Origin: Paraburkholderia sp. CNPSo 3274
GTDB lineage: Bacteria; Pseudomonadota; Gammaproteobacteria; Burkholderiales; Burkholderiaceae
Reading direction: 5' to 3'
Length of the DNA stretch: 64,000 nt
Assembly: GCF_024206475.1 (NCBI RefSeq)
Contig: NZ_JAMBPR010000009.1
Location: forward strand, 100,620 to 164,619
The position numbers and the translations under genes were made by a program. The notes below the pieces were generated by a model that worked only from the letters and a program-made list of their open reading frames with translations, made no database searches and was not told the origin of the DNA. Below are positions 54,211-63,213 of the stretch, piece after piece; positions within the stretch are counted from its first letter, which is position 1; the number at the start of each line of letters is the position of its first letter.

Positions 54211-54376
54211 TTGCGTCTCCTGTTTTGCCGCGGCGGCGCGGCTATTTGTGACGGGTAACGGCTGCGCTCTCCCCGCCATTCTTTTCGCTGGCAATGATGA
54301 CGATGATGCGTGCTAAGATCGCCGCGAAAGAGGATCAAATTCTGCATATAAGGGGATAGAAATTCGCAAGCCCGCC

Positions 54377-55366
54377 ATGCCGACTGAGCCAGTGAAAGAC
54401 GTTGCCGCGCTCGTGCTGCCAGGCAGCTACCTGTCGAGCGTGGGCGCGCTGGTAGATGGATTTGCGCTCATTGCGCGACATGTATTTACGCAGTTCGCGC
54501 CGCCGTACCGGCACACGATGAAGACGCAGGTGCGCCTGTTGAGCGCCACTGCGGGCGGTCTGGAGTTCGCCGGCGGCCGAAAGATGGATAGCGACGGCGA
54601 CTTGCTTGGCGATGCCGAGTACAGCATCGTCTACGTCCCGGCCTTTGCGGTGACCAGCGAAGAGGCGCTCGTTACGCTGCTCGACCACGCACAGCCGGTA
54701 ACGGAGTGGTTGCGTTGGCAACGTGCTCGGGGCGCGGTATTGGCCGCAAGCGGTACGGCGGTGTTGCTGCTCGCGCAGGCAGGCTTTCTCGACGGCGGCC
54801 CTGCGGCCGTTCCGCGCGTGCTCAGGGGCTTGCTCCGGTCGCGCTATCCGAAGGTGCGCGTGGACACGGGCGTCACGATCGCCGAGCACGGTGGCGCTCA
54901 CACCTGCAGCGTGCCAGCAAGCGAATGGCAACTCGTGACGCGCCTCGTCGATCGTGCGATTTCACCGCATACCGCCCAATGGCTCGCTTCGACGACAGGC
55001 ACGGATGGCGATCGCGAGGAAGGGCGCCTGTCGAGTGATGATCCGCTAGTAAGCAGCGCGCAGTTCTGGCTCGCACAGCGTTTCGCTCAGGACTTCAAGA
55101 TCAGCGAACTGGCGGACGTGCTGGCCGTCAGTCACGCCACGTTGCTGCGCCGCTTTACGCGAAGCCTCGGCATGACGCCGCGGGCTTATGCAAGCTCACT
55201 GCGTATCGAGTCAGCAAAGCGAATGCTGCGCAACACACAGGTCTCCATCGAGCAGATCGCCGTTATGGTTGGGTATTCAGATGTGCGCGCGTTTCGCAAC
55301 ATCTTCCACAAATACGTTGCGATGAGTCCCTCTGCGTATCGACGGCGTGGTGCGGGCCGCGAATGA
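54377..55366 (+). CDS. GlxA-type transcriptional regulator (DJ-1/PfpI domain plus AraC HTH)
   Basis: 329 aa. The N-terminal 190 residues form a DJ-1/PfpI-like domain (VAALVLPGSYLSSVGALVDG, VLAASGTAVLLLAQAGFLDG with Ser/Gly in place of the nucleophile Cys), so it senses rather than catalyses. The C-terminal 100 residues are an AraC HTH pair (KISELADVLAVSHATLLRRF, VSIEQIAVMVGYSDVRAFRN). It is divergent from the CMD-PhyH-NmrA-hydrolase-ligase run and is the likely regulator of it. Confidence 0.9.
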   Translation: MPTEPVKDVAALVLPGSYLSSVGALVDGFALIARHVFTQFAPPYRHTMKTQVRLLSATAGGLEFAGGRKMDSDGDLLGDAEYSIVYVPAFAVTSEEALVTLLDHAQPVTEWLRWQRARGAVLAASGTAVLLLAQAGFLDGGPAAVPRVLRGLLRSRYPKVRVDTGVTIAEHGGAHTCSVPASEWQLVTRLVDRAISPHTAQWLASTTGTDGDREEGRLSSDDPLVSSAQFWLAQRFAQDFKISELADVLAVSHATLLRRFTRSLGMTPRAYASSLRIESAKRMLRNTQVSIEQIAVMVGYSDVRAFRNIFHKYVAMSPSAYRRRGAGRE

Positions 55367-55379
55367 AACTGGCCAGCAT

Positions 55380-56360
55380 TCAGGCCGCAAACATGTCGAG
55401 TTCCGCTTTGCCGGTATCGGTCGAGTGAAACTGTTCGAGCAGGTAATCCACAAAAACCCTGACTTTCGCGGGCAGATACTGGCGGTGGGGATAGTGCACG
55501 TAAATGCGCGGCCCCGTACCATCCGCCTCGTCGCCGCGCACCCTGTATTCGGGAAGGACGATTTTGAGTGCTCCGGTGCGCAGATACGGCAGCACCACGG
55601 GCACGGATGACGGCGTGATCCCTGCGCCGCTGAGCGCAGCGACGAGGCTGATGTCCGGCTGGCCTGCCACGGTTAGACGCCCGCGGGGATGGTGAACGAA
55701 CGTTCTGTCCTTCCGGGCGCCGCGCTTTCGCGTGCTTCCTGGCGAGCGTTCGAGATGAAGCGCGGCGAGTCCGAACGACATGCGGATGCCGACGAATTCG
55801 TGTTCCGCCAGTTCATCCGGGGATTGAGGCACGCCCTTGCGTTCGAGATAGCCCGGGCTCGCGACCAGTACGATGGGGTATTCGCACAGCGGACGGGAAA
55901 CGTGATTGGTTCCGCGTCCCCGCGCGTGCTGAATACTGACGTCGATGCCGTCGTTGACCAGGCTGGGTGCAATTTCGTCATAGCTGATGTCGATTTCGAC
56001 GAGTGGATAGCGTTGCAGAAACTCTGCGATCACCGGAGTCAGGCAATGCCTCCCGAACGTCGGCGTGACGGATACCTTGATCAATCCCTCCGGATGCTCG
56101 GGGCTGCGCCGCACATCCGCGACCGCTTCGTCGAGCTGACCCAACAATGGCGCCACTCGTTGATAGAACTGGCGCCCTTCGCTCGTGAGGCTCAGCTTGC
56201 GCGTGGTCCGGTTGAAAAGGCGCACGCCCAGTTCACGCTCCAGCGCTGCGATGCTCTTGCTGATGGCAGGCGGCGTGACCTGGAGGCGGGTTGCCGCCGC
56301 GATGAAGCTGCCGCAGCGGACGGCCTGGACGAAAGGCTGCAGATTCCGGATTTCTGGCAT
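55380..56360 (-). CDS. LysR family transcriptional regulator
   Basis: 326 aa. HTH at the N-terminus (QAVRCGSFIAAATRLQVTPP, AISKSIAALERELG), effector domain from about residue 95 (KVSVTPTFGRHCLTPVIAEF, PLVEIDISYDEI). The sequence resembles the DhcR/YafC branch. It is convergent with the AraC gene and divergent from the ALDH/GMC remnant 215 bp away, which it presumably once controlled. Confidence 0.9.
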   Translation of the reverse strand: MPEIRNLQPFVQAVRCGSFIAAATRLQVTPPAISKSIAALERELGVRLFNRTTRKLSLTSEGRQFYQRVAPLLGQLDEAVADVRRSPEHPEGLIKVSVTPTFGRHCLTPVIAEFLQRYPLVEIDISYDEIAPSLVNDGIDVSIQHARGRGTNHVSRPLCEYPIVLVASPGYLERKGVPQSPDELAEHEFVGIRMSFGLAALHLERSPGSTRKRGARKDRTFVHHPRGRLTVAGQPDISLVAALSGAGITPSSVPVVLPYLRTGALKIVLPEYRVRGDEADGTGPRIYVHYPHRQYLPAKVRVFVDYLLEQFHSTDTGKAELDMFAA

Positions 56361-56575
56361 CGTCGATTAATGAAAAAAAGTCACTCTAAATGTTCCGTTC
56401 GATAAGCAGTGTAGAGCATGAGCCGCCGCTAGAATCGAATTTATCTGAGGCGGCCCGCGTCGCGTGCGCGAGGCCAGCTACGAGAATGTTCAGGAGACGA
56501 CACGACTGACCTCGACGGCGCGTGACCGGCGCCTGTTCCTGCACGCGTCTCCTGCCTGTAGCAGTCAAACGCTCA

Positions 56576-57836
56576 ATGGAACAGTACATGGCACTTTCCC
56601 CATCGCACCAGCGCCCGCTCGACGGCACGTTCGTCGAAGGTGACGGCGTGGCCAGCGTCGAGCATGTCAACCCTTCAACAGGCCGGCCGCAGGCCGTCGT
56701 GCCCCTCGGCAGCGCGAGCGACATCGACCGCGCCGTGAAGGCCGCCAAGGCGGCGCAGCGTATATGGATGGAGATGGGGCCCCGCGCGAGGACGCGAAGC
56801 TTTCGGCGCCTCGGTGAGTTGCTGGAGGCGCATCGGGAGCAGCTGGCATTTCTCGGTGCCCGAGAGTCAGGGATCCCGGTAGCACTCCCGATGATGGACA
56901 TGGCGCTCGGCTGGGTCGACCACTATATGGGCTGGATCGACAAGATCGCGGGTTCGTACGCAGAGTCTTATCCGGCACCGGGGTTCAACTATACGCGCCG
57001 GGAGCCCTATGGCGTCGTGGGCGTCATCATCCCGTGGAACGGTCCGCTCATGGCGACCTGTATGAGGGCGCTTCCGGCCATCGCCGCTGGCAATGGCGTC
57101 GTTCTGAAGCCGCCCCGCACTCGCGCCGTTCGTCGCACTGCGAATCGCCGAACTCGCTCACGAAGCCGGCTTTCCGGCGGGCCTTCTCAACGTCGTGCCC
57201 GGCGAGGCCGAAGCGGGCGAGGCGCTCGTGGCGCACCCCGACGTCGGCAAGGTCACGTTCACGGGCGGCAAAGGCGTCGCGCGGCGGGTGATGGCGACGG
57301 CGGCGGCGTGTCTCAAGCCGGTCGCGCTGGGGCTGGGCGGCAAGTCCGCCAATCTTGTCTTCGAAGACGCTGATCTCGAAGCAGCAGCGGTACAGGCTGT
57401 CTATGGCGCGTTGGGTCTGAGCGGTCAGGGCTGCGTGAACCCGACTCGGCTGCTCTTGCACCGAAAGCGCTACGACGAAATGGTGGCGCGCGCCGCGGCA
57501 GTGGCTGCGAACATGAAGGTAGGCGACCCCTTCGATCAGGATACGGTCGCTGGCCCGGTGATCTGCCAGGCGGCTTGCGACCGTATCCTCGGCATCATCG
57601 AGCAAGCGCGACGCGAAGCAAGGCTCATTGCGGGCGGCGAGCGATTGCAGGGCGAACTGGGTGATGGCTTCTTCATCCAGCCGAACGTGTTCGCTGATGT
57701 TCAGCCAGGAAGTGCGCTGGAACAGAACGAAGTGTTCGGTCCCGTGCTCTCGATCACCCCGTTCGCCGACGACGCGCAAGCGCTCGCGATCGCCAACGGC
57801 ACGCGCTACGGCCTCGGCGCATATCTGCATACAAAC
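56576..57836 (+). pseudogene. Aldehyde dehydrogenase, frameshifted and cut at the C-terminus
   Basis: It starts MEQYMALSPSHQRPLDG and follows an ALDH to VIIPWNGPLMATCMRALPAI and NGVVLKPP (substrate/NAD site Asn and Lys), then a frameshift near 57113 derails it. The ALDH continues in another frame from APFVALRIAELAHEAGFPAG through KVTFTGGKGVARRV, GLGGKSANLVFEDADLEAAA, GQGCVNPTRLLLH (catalytic Cys) and NEVFGPVLSITPF to YGLGAYLHTN. The ELGGK Glu, the usual general base, is Gly here. The last 60 or so ALDH residues are missing; a GMC oxidoreductase sequence follows in frame. Confidence 0.87.
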
Positions 57837-58691
57837 GGGGAGGTCGTCCTGAGTGGCGGAGCGATCGCATCACCTGGCGTGTTGTTGCGATCCGGCATCG
57901 GCGCAGGCGCGGATCTGTCCGCGTTGGGGATCGATGTCGTTGCCGATCTGCCCGGCGTCGGCAGCAATGTTCAGGAGCACTGCGGGGTTTCGCAGAGCCG
58001 CCAGATCGACGTGCCGACGTACAACACCATGGTGGGTCCGCTGCGTCTCGCGGGACACCTCTTGCAGCATGCGACCGTCAAGAAGGGCATTCTGACGTCA
58101 ATCGCCGTCCATGCGATGGCCTACGCGCGCAGTTCGCCCGAGTTGAGCGAACCGGACATCGCCATGAGCTTTTTGCCGCTGGCGATTGGCTTCGTGGGCG
58201 GACATCCCGCGATGGCGAAGCAGGCGGGCATCACGATCGGATCGCAGGTTTTGCGGCCGCACGGACGCGGCCGCATCAGTCTGAAGGATCGCGATCCGCT
58301 TTCGAAGCCGGTCATCAAGCACGCGTTGCTTGGCGATCCTCGCGATCTCGAACTGACCATCAAGGGCAGTCGTCTCGTGACCAGGGTGTTTGCGGCGGCG
58401 CCGCTGGCGAAACACGTCATCGGCGATCACGAGCCCGCATCGCTTCCTGAGAGCGAAAGCGCATGGGAAGCATACGTGCGCCAACGCGTAGGTATCGGCT
58501 ACCACCCCGTAGGCAGTTGCCGGATGGGGACGGACGACATGGCCGTTGTCGATCCGCAATTACGGGTTCGCGGTGTCGAGCGGCTGCGCGTGGTTGACGC
58601 CTCCGTCATGCCGAACATCATTTCGGGCAATACTAACGCAGCAACCATCGCCCTTGCTGAGAAGGCTGCGGAACTGATAGTGGCGGGATGA
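57837..58691 (+). pseudogene. GMC oxidoreductase, C-terminal part fused to the ALDH remnant
   Basis: From EVVLSGGAIASPGVLLRSGI the sequence is that of a glucose-methanol-choline flavoprotein: GIDVVADLPGVGSNVQEHCG, then SQVLRPHGRGRISLKD, the active-site YHPVGSCRMGTDD, and NIISGNTNAATIALAEKAAE at the end. The N-terminal FAD-binding half (GxGxxG, about 230-250 aa) is absent, so it cannot fold as an oxidase. The join with ALDH is in frame, which leaves one 498-codon open frame. A single deletion between an ALDH and a downstream GMC gene explains it. Confidence 0.88.
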
Positions 58692-58768
58692 TCGAACGCT
58701 GGCGGGCGTATTCGGGTAGATCGAAACGAACGCCAGGATTCTCCTGAACCGCGTTTAGCGCGGAGGGA

Positions 58769-60361
58769 TCACGCGCCGGCTCCTGTTAGCAGCACGTTCC
58801 GTTCATCGCGCGATAGCGTGAAAACGCAAAGCATTTCGGCGAGCCGCTCGGTTTGCTGCTTCATGCTATCGGCGGCGCTCGTGTGTTGTTGAACGAGCGT
58901 TGCGTTCACTTGCGTCATGCGGTCCAACTGTTCCACCGCCTGGCTCACCTGACCGACGCCAGCCGACTGTTCTCGCGATGCCTCGGCAATCTGGCACACC
59001 AAAGTGGTGACATCACGAACCTGTGCAACGATGTCGGCAATCGTCTTGCCTGCGGAATCGACCAGCTTCGAACCGTTCTCCACCGTTTCGACACTCTGCG
59101 TGATCAGCGCGTTGATTTCCTTCGCCGCTTGCGCGCTGCGTTGAGCGAGATTGCGGACCTCGGCCGCCACGACGGCAAATCCGCGTCCCTGCTCGCCGGC
59201 TCGCGCGGCTTCAACCGCCGCGTTCAGGGCGAGAATATTGGTCTGGAAGGCGATGCCGTCGATCACGGAAATGATGTCGGATATCTTGCGGCTCGATTGC
59301 GTGATGTGCCCCATCGTCGAGATGACCTGGTCCACCACGCGGCCGCCTTCTTCCGCGGCCTGGCTCGCACTTTCTGCCAGATCGCTGGCTTGCCTCGCGG
59401 CGTCGGCATTGTTGCCGACCGTCGAGTTGATCTGCTCCATTGAAGCCGCGGCCTCTTCGAGACTGCTGGCCTGCGCTTCCGTCCGGCCGGAAAGTTCCAG
59501 CGTGCCCGACGCGATATGCGTCGTCGCTTGCCGCATGGCACGTACGCCGTTGCGCACGTCGAGCACCGTGGCGCGCATGTTGATGCTGACCTGATTCAAG
59601 GTGCGCAGCACATCGCCGATCTCATCGCTTCGAGCGCTGTGGCACGTGGTGCTCAGATCGCCCGCGGCGATCTTCATCGCGGCTCGCGCAGCGTCCTGCA
59701 ACGGGTGCACGATCGTGCGAGAAAGGAAAACACCTGCCGCAGCTGTCAACAGAAGGAGGGCGGCGACTTCGGCCCAGAACGAGAGCGATGCAAGGCCGTC
59801 GCTCCGGCTGGCCAGTCCGAGCGCGTCCACGAGGGCGAGCGCGAAGAGCGCGCCCCAGATATAGCGTTTGAGACCGAACGAGCGGATCCGGCCGGCGGCC
59901 CGGCCAATGAGGCCGCCGCGAACGACGCGCCCTTGCTCCCAACCGAGCTTCCCGTCACGGTCGGCGTGCAGGCGGCGATAAAGTGCCTCGGTTTGGTCGA
60001 TTTCCCCATGAGCCGGCTTGCTGAGAACCATCAGCGAACCGATGTATCGCCCGTTCGAAACGAGCGGGGCCATGTTGAGCCGGCACCACACCAGCGTGCC
60101 GCTCTTGCAGGCGAGCTTGATGAGGCCGCTCCACGGCTTGCCTCGCCTGACGGCCGCCCCGAGGTCGGCCAGCACCGGCTGAGGTACGTCGCGAATGCGG
60201 TTCGAACCCTGCATGGCTTGAAGCTCCTGCAGAGAATATCCCGTCACACGCTGATAAACCGGGTTCGAATAGACGACCTGAGATTGGACGCCTACGCAGC
60301 AAACCATCAGTTCATGGTCCTGCAGTTCGTATTCACGCTTCGAATTGTTCTCTTGCCCCAT
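58769..60361 (-). CDS. PAS-containing methyl-accepting chemotaxis protein (Aer-like)
   Basis: 530 aa. An N-terminal PAS domain (about 15-115: [38 protein letters not shown]), two membrane spans ([17 protein letters not shown] and [19 protein letters not shown], about 165-215), a HAMP region, and a complete signalling domain with the hairpin tip [20 protein letters not shown]. It has the Aer layout, so it senses redox or energy state, or a cytoplasmic ligand. It lies among catabolic genes, which suggests taxis to the cluster's substrate. No ribosome site stronger than average is seen. Confidence 0.92.
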   Translation of the reverse strand: MGQENNSKREYELQDHELMVCCVGVQSQVVYSNPVYQRVTGYSLQELQAMQGSNRIRDVPQPVLADLGAAVRRGKPWSGLIKLACKSGTLVWCRLNMAPLVSNGRYIGSLMVLSKPAHGEIDQTEALYRRLHADRDGKLGWEQGRVVRGGLIGRAAGRIRSFGLKRYIWGALFALALVDALGLASRSDGLASLSFWAEVAALLLLTAAAGVFLSRTIVHPLQDAARAAMKIAAGDLSTTCHSARSDEIGDVLRTLNQVSINMRATVLDVRNGVRAMRQATTHIASGTLELSGRTEAQASSLEEAAASMEQINSTVGNNADAARQASDLAESASQAAEEGGRVVDQVISTMGHITQSSRKISDIISVIDGIAFQTNILALNAAVEAARAGEQGRGFAVVAAEVRNLAQRSAQAAKEINALITQSVETVENGSKLVDSAGKTIADIVAQVRDVTTLVCQIAEASREQSAGVGQVSQAVEQLDRMTQVNATLVQQHTSAADSMKQQTERLAEMLCVFTLSRDERNVLLTGAGA

Positions 60362-60571
60362 GCCTCTTCCAGATCGACCGGGCGGCCCCGTCTATTATTC
60401 ATAATTTAGAACGACATTCAAAAATGTATGTCGAACCCTGGTCGACGTCAAGTCCGGATACGCCCGATGCGGCCTACGTTCAACAATGTGACCAGGGTTC
60501 ATCCGCAGTGCACCGCGACGGAACAAAGGCGATATGCTGGCGGCACGCCAATATCGAAGTCATATCAAGCC

Positions 60572-61471
60572 ATGGAATTGCGGCATCTCAGACACTTTGT
60601 TGCGGTTGCGGAGACCCAGCACTTCGGGCGTGCGGCAGCACGCCTCGGCATGGCGCAGCCGCCGCTCAGCCAGTCGATCATGCGGCTGGAAGAGCAGCTT
60701 GGCATCAAGCTCCTCGAACGCACGCCGCGCGGCGTATCCCTCACGCCCGCCGGATCCGCGTTGCTCGCGGAAGCCAAGCCGCTGATCGCGCAAGCGGAAT
60801 TAGCCGAGCGGCGGGTACGCCAGGCAGCCGACGAACTGGCGAGCCTGAGCGTAGCGTTCGTGCCGATGTGCGCGCTACGCATCATGCCGCTGGCCATTCA
60901 GGGGCTGCGCAAGCAATGGCCGGGTGTGGATGTCCGGTTGATCGAACGTGGTAGTGCCCTAACAGTCGCAGGTGTGAAAAACGGTAGCATCGACCTCGGT
61001 GTGGTGGTCACCAGCGCCGCGGACGTCTCTGGTCTGGAGAGCGTAGTCATCGAGCGTCTGCGGGTGGTGGCCGCGGTTCCGGCGAAGTGGCCCGTGGCGA
61101 CGCAGCGTTCGATTCGCATCGCGGATCTCGCGCGATATCCGCTCATCATGTTCCCTCAGCAGATGTCGCAACCGCTATTCGCTGCGTTTGAAGCAGCGCG
61201 GCGCGAGGAGGGCTTGTCGCCCCGCGTTACCCAACAAGCTCGCCACCCCTATACGATGCTCAACCTCGTTGCTCACGAACTGGGCGTCGGTTTGATGCTG
61301 GACTCGGCGCGATATTTGCCCGTGGAAGGTGTTGCTTACGTCGACATTGAGGATGTTCCGGCTCCGGGCGAAACAGAGGTTTCGCTGGTGTGGGCGGATA
61401 GACCTCACAAGCCGTATCACCGCTCGATGCTCGACATCATGCGCGAAATCGCGGCGCCGGCCGAGACGTGA
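60572..61471 (+). CDS. LysR family transcriptional regulator
   Basis: 299 aa. MELRHLRHFVAVAETQHFGR and LGMAQPPLSQSIMRLEEQLG are the HTH; the effector domain begins near residue 90 (LSVAFVPMCALRIMPLAIQG). It belongs to the BenM/CatM/TsaR-like branch that responds to aromatic or organic acids. The in-frame sequence upstream of this ATG is not family-like. It precedes an SDR gene on the same strand by about 150 bp and is divergent from the chemoreceptor. Confidence 0.9.
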   Translation: MELRHLRHFVAVAETQHFGRAAARLGMAQPPLSQSIMRLEEQLGIKLLERTPRGVSLTPAGSALLAEAKPLIAQAELAERRVRQAADELASLSVAFVPMCALRIMPLAIQGLRKQWPGVDVRLIERGSALTVAGVKNGSIDLGVVVTSAADVSGLESVVIERLRVVAAVPAKWPVATQRSIRIADLARYPLIMFPQQMSQPLFAAFEAARREEGLSPRVTQQARHPYTMLNLVAHELGVGLMLDSARYLPVEGVAYVDIEDVPAPGETEVSLVWADRPHKPYHRSMLDIMREIAAPAET

Positions 61472-61567
61472 TGCGCACAGTCGCGCCGATGAACTGATTC
61501 GTTCCAGCTGCTCCTCGCGTCATTCGGTTCCGCGTTCACCTTGACACCTCAAGGTGGCGTGTTTATG

Positions 61568-61588
61568 TTTACGAATGACGTTCACAAA
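61568..61588. promoter_or_regulatory. Imperfect copy of the TTTGTGA-N7-TCACAAA site before an SDR gene
   Basis: TTTACGA-N7-TCACAAA: one perfect arm, one arm with 5 of 7 matches, same spacing as the site at 47266. It is 35 bp upstream of the GTG start of the SDR. Confidence 0.45.
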
Positions 61589-61623
61589 ACAACCCGCTCG
61601 CATGGCGAGCCAAAGGAGGAGCA

Positions 61624-62409
61624 GTGAGCACGAATGTGGCGAGTCTCTTCAGTCTCGATCAGAAGGTTGCGGTGGTAACAGGGGCCGGTTCCGGTATCGG
61701 CCGCGAGACGGCGCTGCTGCTGGCGTCGGCCGGCGCAGCTGTGGTCGCGGCGGATCTGAACGACGAAGCGGCGCAGGAGACGGTCAAACAAATCGAAAGC
61801 GTGTCCGGTAAGGCAATCGCCGTCAAGGTGGACATCGGCAATGAATCTTCGATTCTTGCGATGTACGATACCGTGCAGGCGAAGCTCGGGCGTCTCGACA
61901 TTCTCGTCAACAATGCGGGTATCTACCCGAAGACGCCCTTCGTCGAAACGACGGCCGAGAAGTGGGACAAGGTTCTCGGCGTGAACCTGCGCGGCACCTT
62001 TCTCTGCATGCGCGAAGCGATCAAGCGCATGCAGGCGGCCAGGAACGGTGGCTCCATCATCAATATTTCGTCGGTGGCATCGCTGCAGCCCGTGATTTTC
62101 GACAACGGCGATTACGGCGCATCGAAGGCGGGCGTCAACAATCTCACCAAAGTAGCCGCTCTCGAATTCGCACCCGACGGAATTCGCGTGAACGCCGTAC
62201 TACCCGGCGGCGTGGCAACCGAGGGCGCGGCTGCATCGACCAAGGTCCATCAGGCAAGCGGGCCAATTACACAGCCCGGCCGTATGCCCTTGGGCCGCAT
62301 AGGCGTCGCCTCCGATATCGCGCGTGCCGTGCTGTTCTTCGCATCGCCCGCATCGGATTATGTGACCGGCCAGCTTCTGGCCGTCGATGGCGGCTTCCAG
62401 GTTTCCTGA
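61624..62409 (+). CDS. SDR family oxidoreductase
   Basis: 261 aa, GTG start behind AAAGGAGGAG. TGAGSGIG, NNAGIYPK, NISSVASLQP, YGASK and C-terminal YVTGQLLAVDGGFQVS. The Asp at strand 2 (VAADLN) favours NAD. It is a close relative of the two SDRs at 44.1-45.7 kb and complete. It probably stands alone: a 12-bp hairpin follows within 32 bp of the stop. Confidence 0.9.
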   Translation: MSTNVASLFSLDQKVAVVTGAGSGIGRETALLLASAGAAVVAADLNDEAAQETVKQIESVSGKAIAVKVDIGNESSILAMYDTVQAKLGRLDILVNNAGIYPKTPFVETTAEKWDKVLGVNLRGTFLCMREAIKRMQAARNGGSIINISSVASLQPVIFDNGDYGASKAGVNNLTKVAALEFAPDGIRVNAVLPGGVATEGAAASTKVHQASGPITQPGRMPLGRIGVASDIARAVLFFASPASDYVTGQLLAVDGGFQVS

Positions 62410-62440
62410 TCGCTCGCCAGCGGCTCGTTAGTTCGCGTTG

Positions 62441-62467
62441 CTAAGCCGCGTCGGCGACGCGGCTTAG
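62441..62467 (+). terminator. Hairpin after the SDR gene
   Basis: CTAAGCCGCGTC and GACGCGGCTTAG, a perfect 12-bp stem with a GGC loop, 31 bp after the stop. No U-tract follows, but the stem is strong. Confidence 0.65.
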
Positions 62468-62693
62468 GGCTGCATTTCGCTTCCCCCGATTGAATACGAT
62501 CCGTTGCGCACGCTTAGCTGCGTGCGTAGCGTGCGCACGCGCATGCATTGCACACTACGCCCCGGCGGCTAGTGAAAACACCGACGCATTTAATTGAACG
62601 AGTTGTTGCATAACGGGACTCTGTCACCTAGGATGTCCGCATAGAGGCGCCGCGAAAGCGCCCGAGAGGCATAGGCCTGATCGGAGACATGCG

Positions 62694-62891
62694 ATGTACC
62701 TTCTCGACAGCGATTTACGTGGTCCTCTCGCGGACTACACGTTCCACTATCGGCGCCAGCCTGCTGGCAACAATCCTCCCTCGTCGGACGAATCCGATCG
62801 CGCAGAACAATCGAACTGGGCGGCGCGTGCGTTGGGTGCGATGGCGCCCCGTATCTTCGGCAAGGTACGCATGGAGGAAGCAGCACGATGA
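62694..62891 (+). CDS. Hypothetical 65-aa protein coupled to a small membrane protein
   Basis: MYLLDSDLRGPLADYTFHYR then a polar, disordered-looking middle (NNPPSSDESDRAEQSNWAAR) and MAPRIFGKVRMEEAAR. There is no membrane span. Its stop overlaps the next ATG (ATGA). I do not recognise the family. The ribosome site is weak (GGAGA about 11 nt upstream), so confidence rests on the overlap. Confidence 0.45.
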   Translation: MYLLDSDLRGPLADYTFHYRRQPAGNNPPSSDESDRAEQSNWAARALGAMAPRIFGKVRMEEAAR

Positions 62892-63202
62892 AAACGATGC
62901 CTGGCGAGCGCGCTCGAGAAGCGCGTAGGGTATGGCTTCCGCTCATTCTCTTATCGATTTCCGCAGCCGCGGTCTGGCTGCTGCAACGCGATCTGCGGAT
63001 GGAAGAGCTGGGTCGTTCGGCGCTCTTCGACGTCGTGATGACGTTTGCCGTGCTCGGTGCGACGGCATTCGCGGGCATCGTTGGATGTGCGATTGCGAGC
63101 CGCGCGCAACACCACGAAACTGACTTGTCGACAGGCGAAGGTTATTGCTTCGTCGGCGCGGTGATCGGCGCAGTGGTGTTTTTTGTCGCCATGACTTACT
63201 AA
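62888..63202 (+). CDS. Small integral membrane protein, 104 aa
   Basis: Three hydrophobic spans: WLPLILLSISAAAVWLL, VVMTFAVLGATAFAGIVGC and CFVGAVIGAVVFFVAMT. The N-terminus is basic (MKTMPGERAREARRV). No family recognised. It is coupled by ATGA overlap to the 65-aa ORF and lies 11 bp before the SnoaL-like gene, so the three may form a transcript. Confidence 0.6.
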   Translation: MKTMPGERAREARRVWLPLILLSISAAAVWLLQRDLRMEELGRSALFDVVMTFAVLGATAFAGIVGCAIASRAQHHETDLSTGEGYCFVGAVIGAVVFFVAMTY

Positions 63203-63213
63203 CGGTTGAAACC

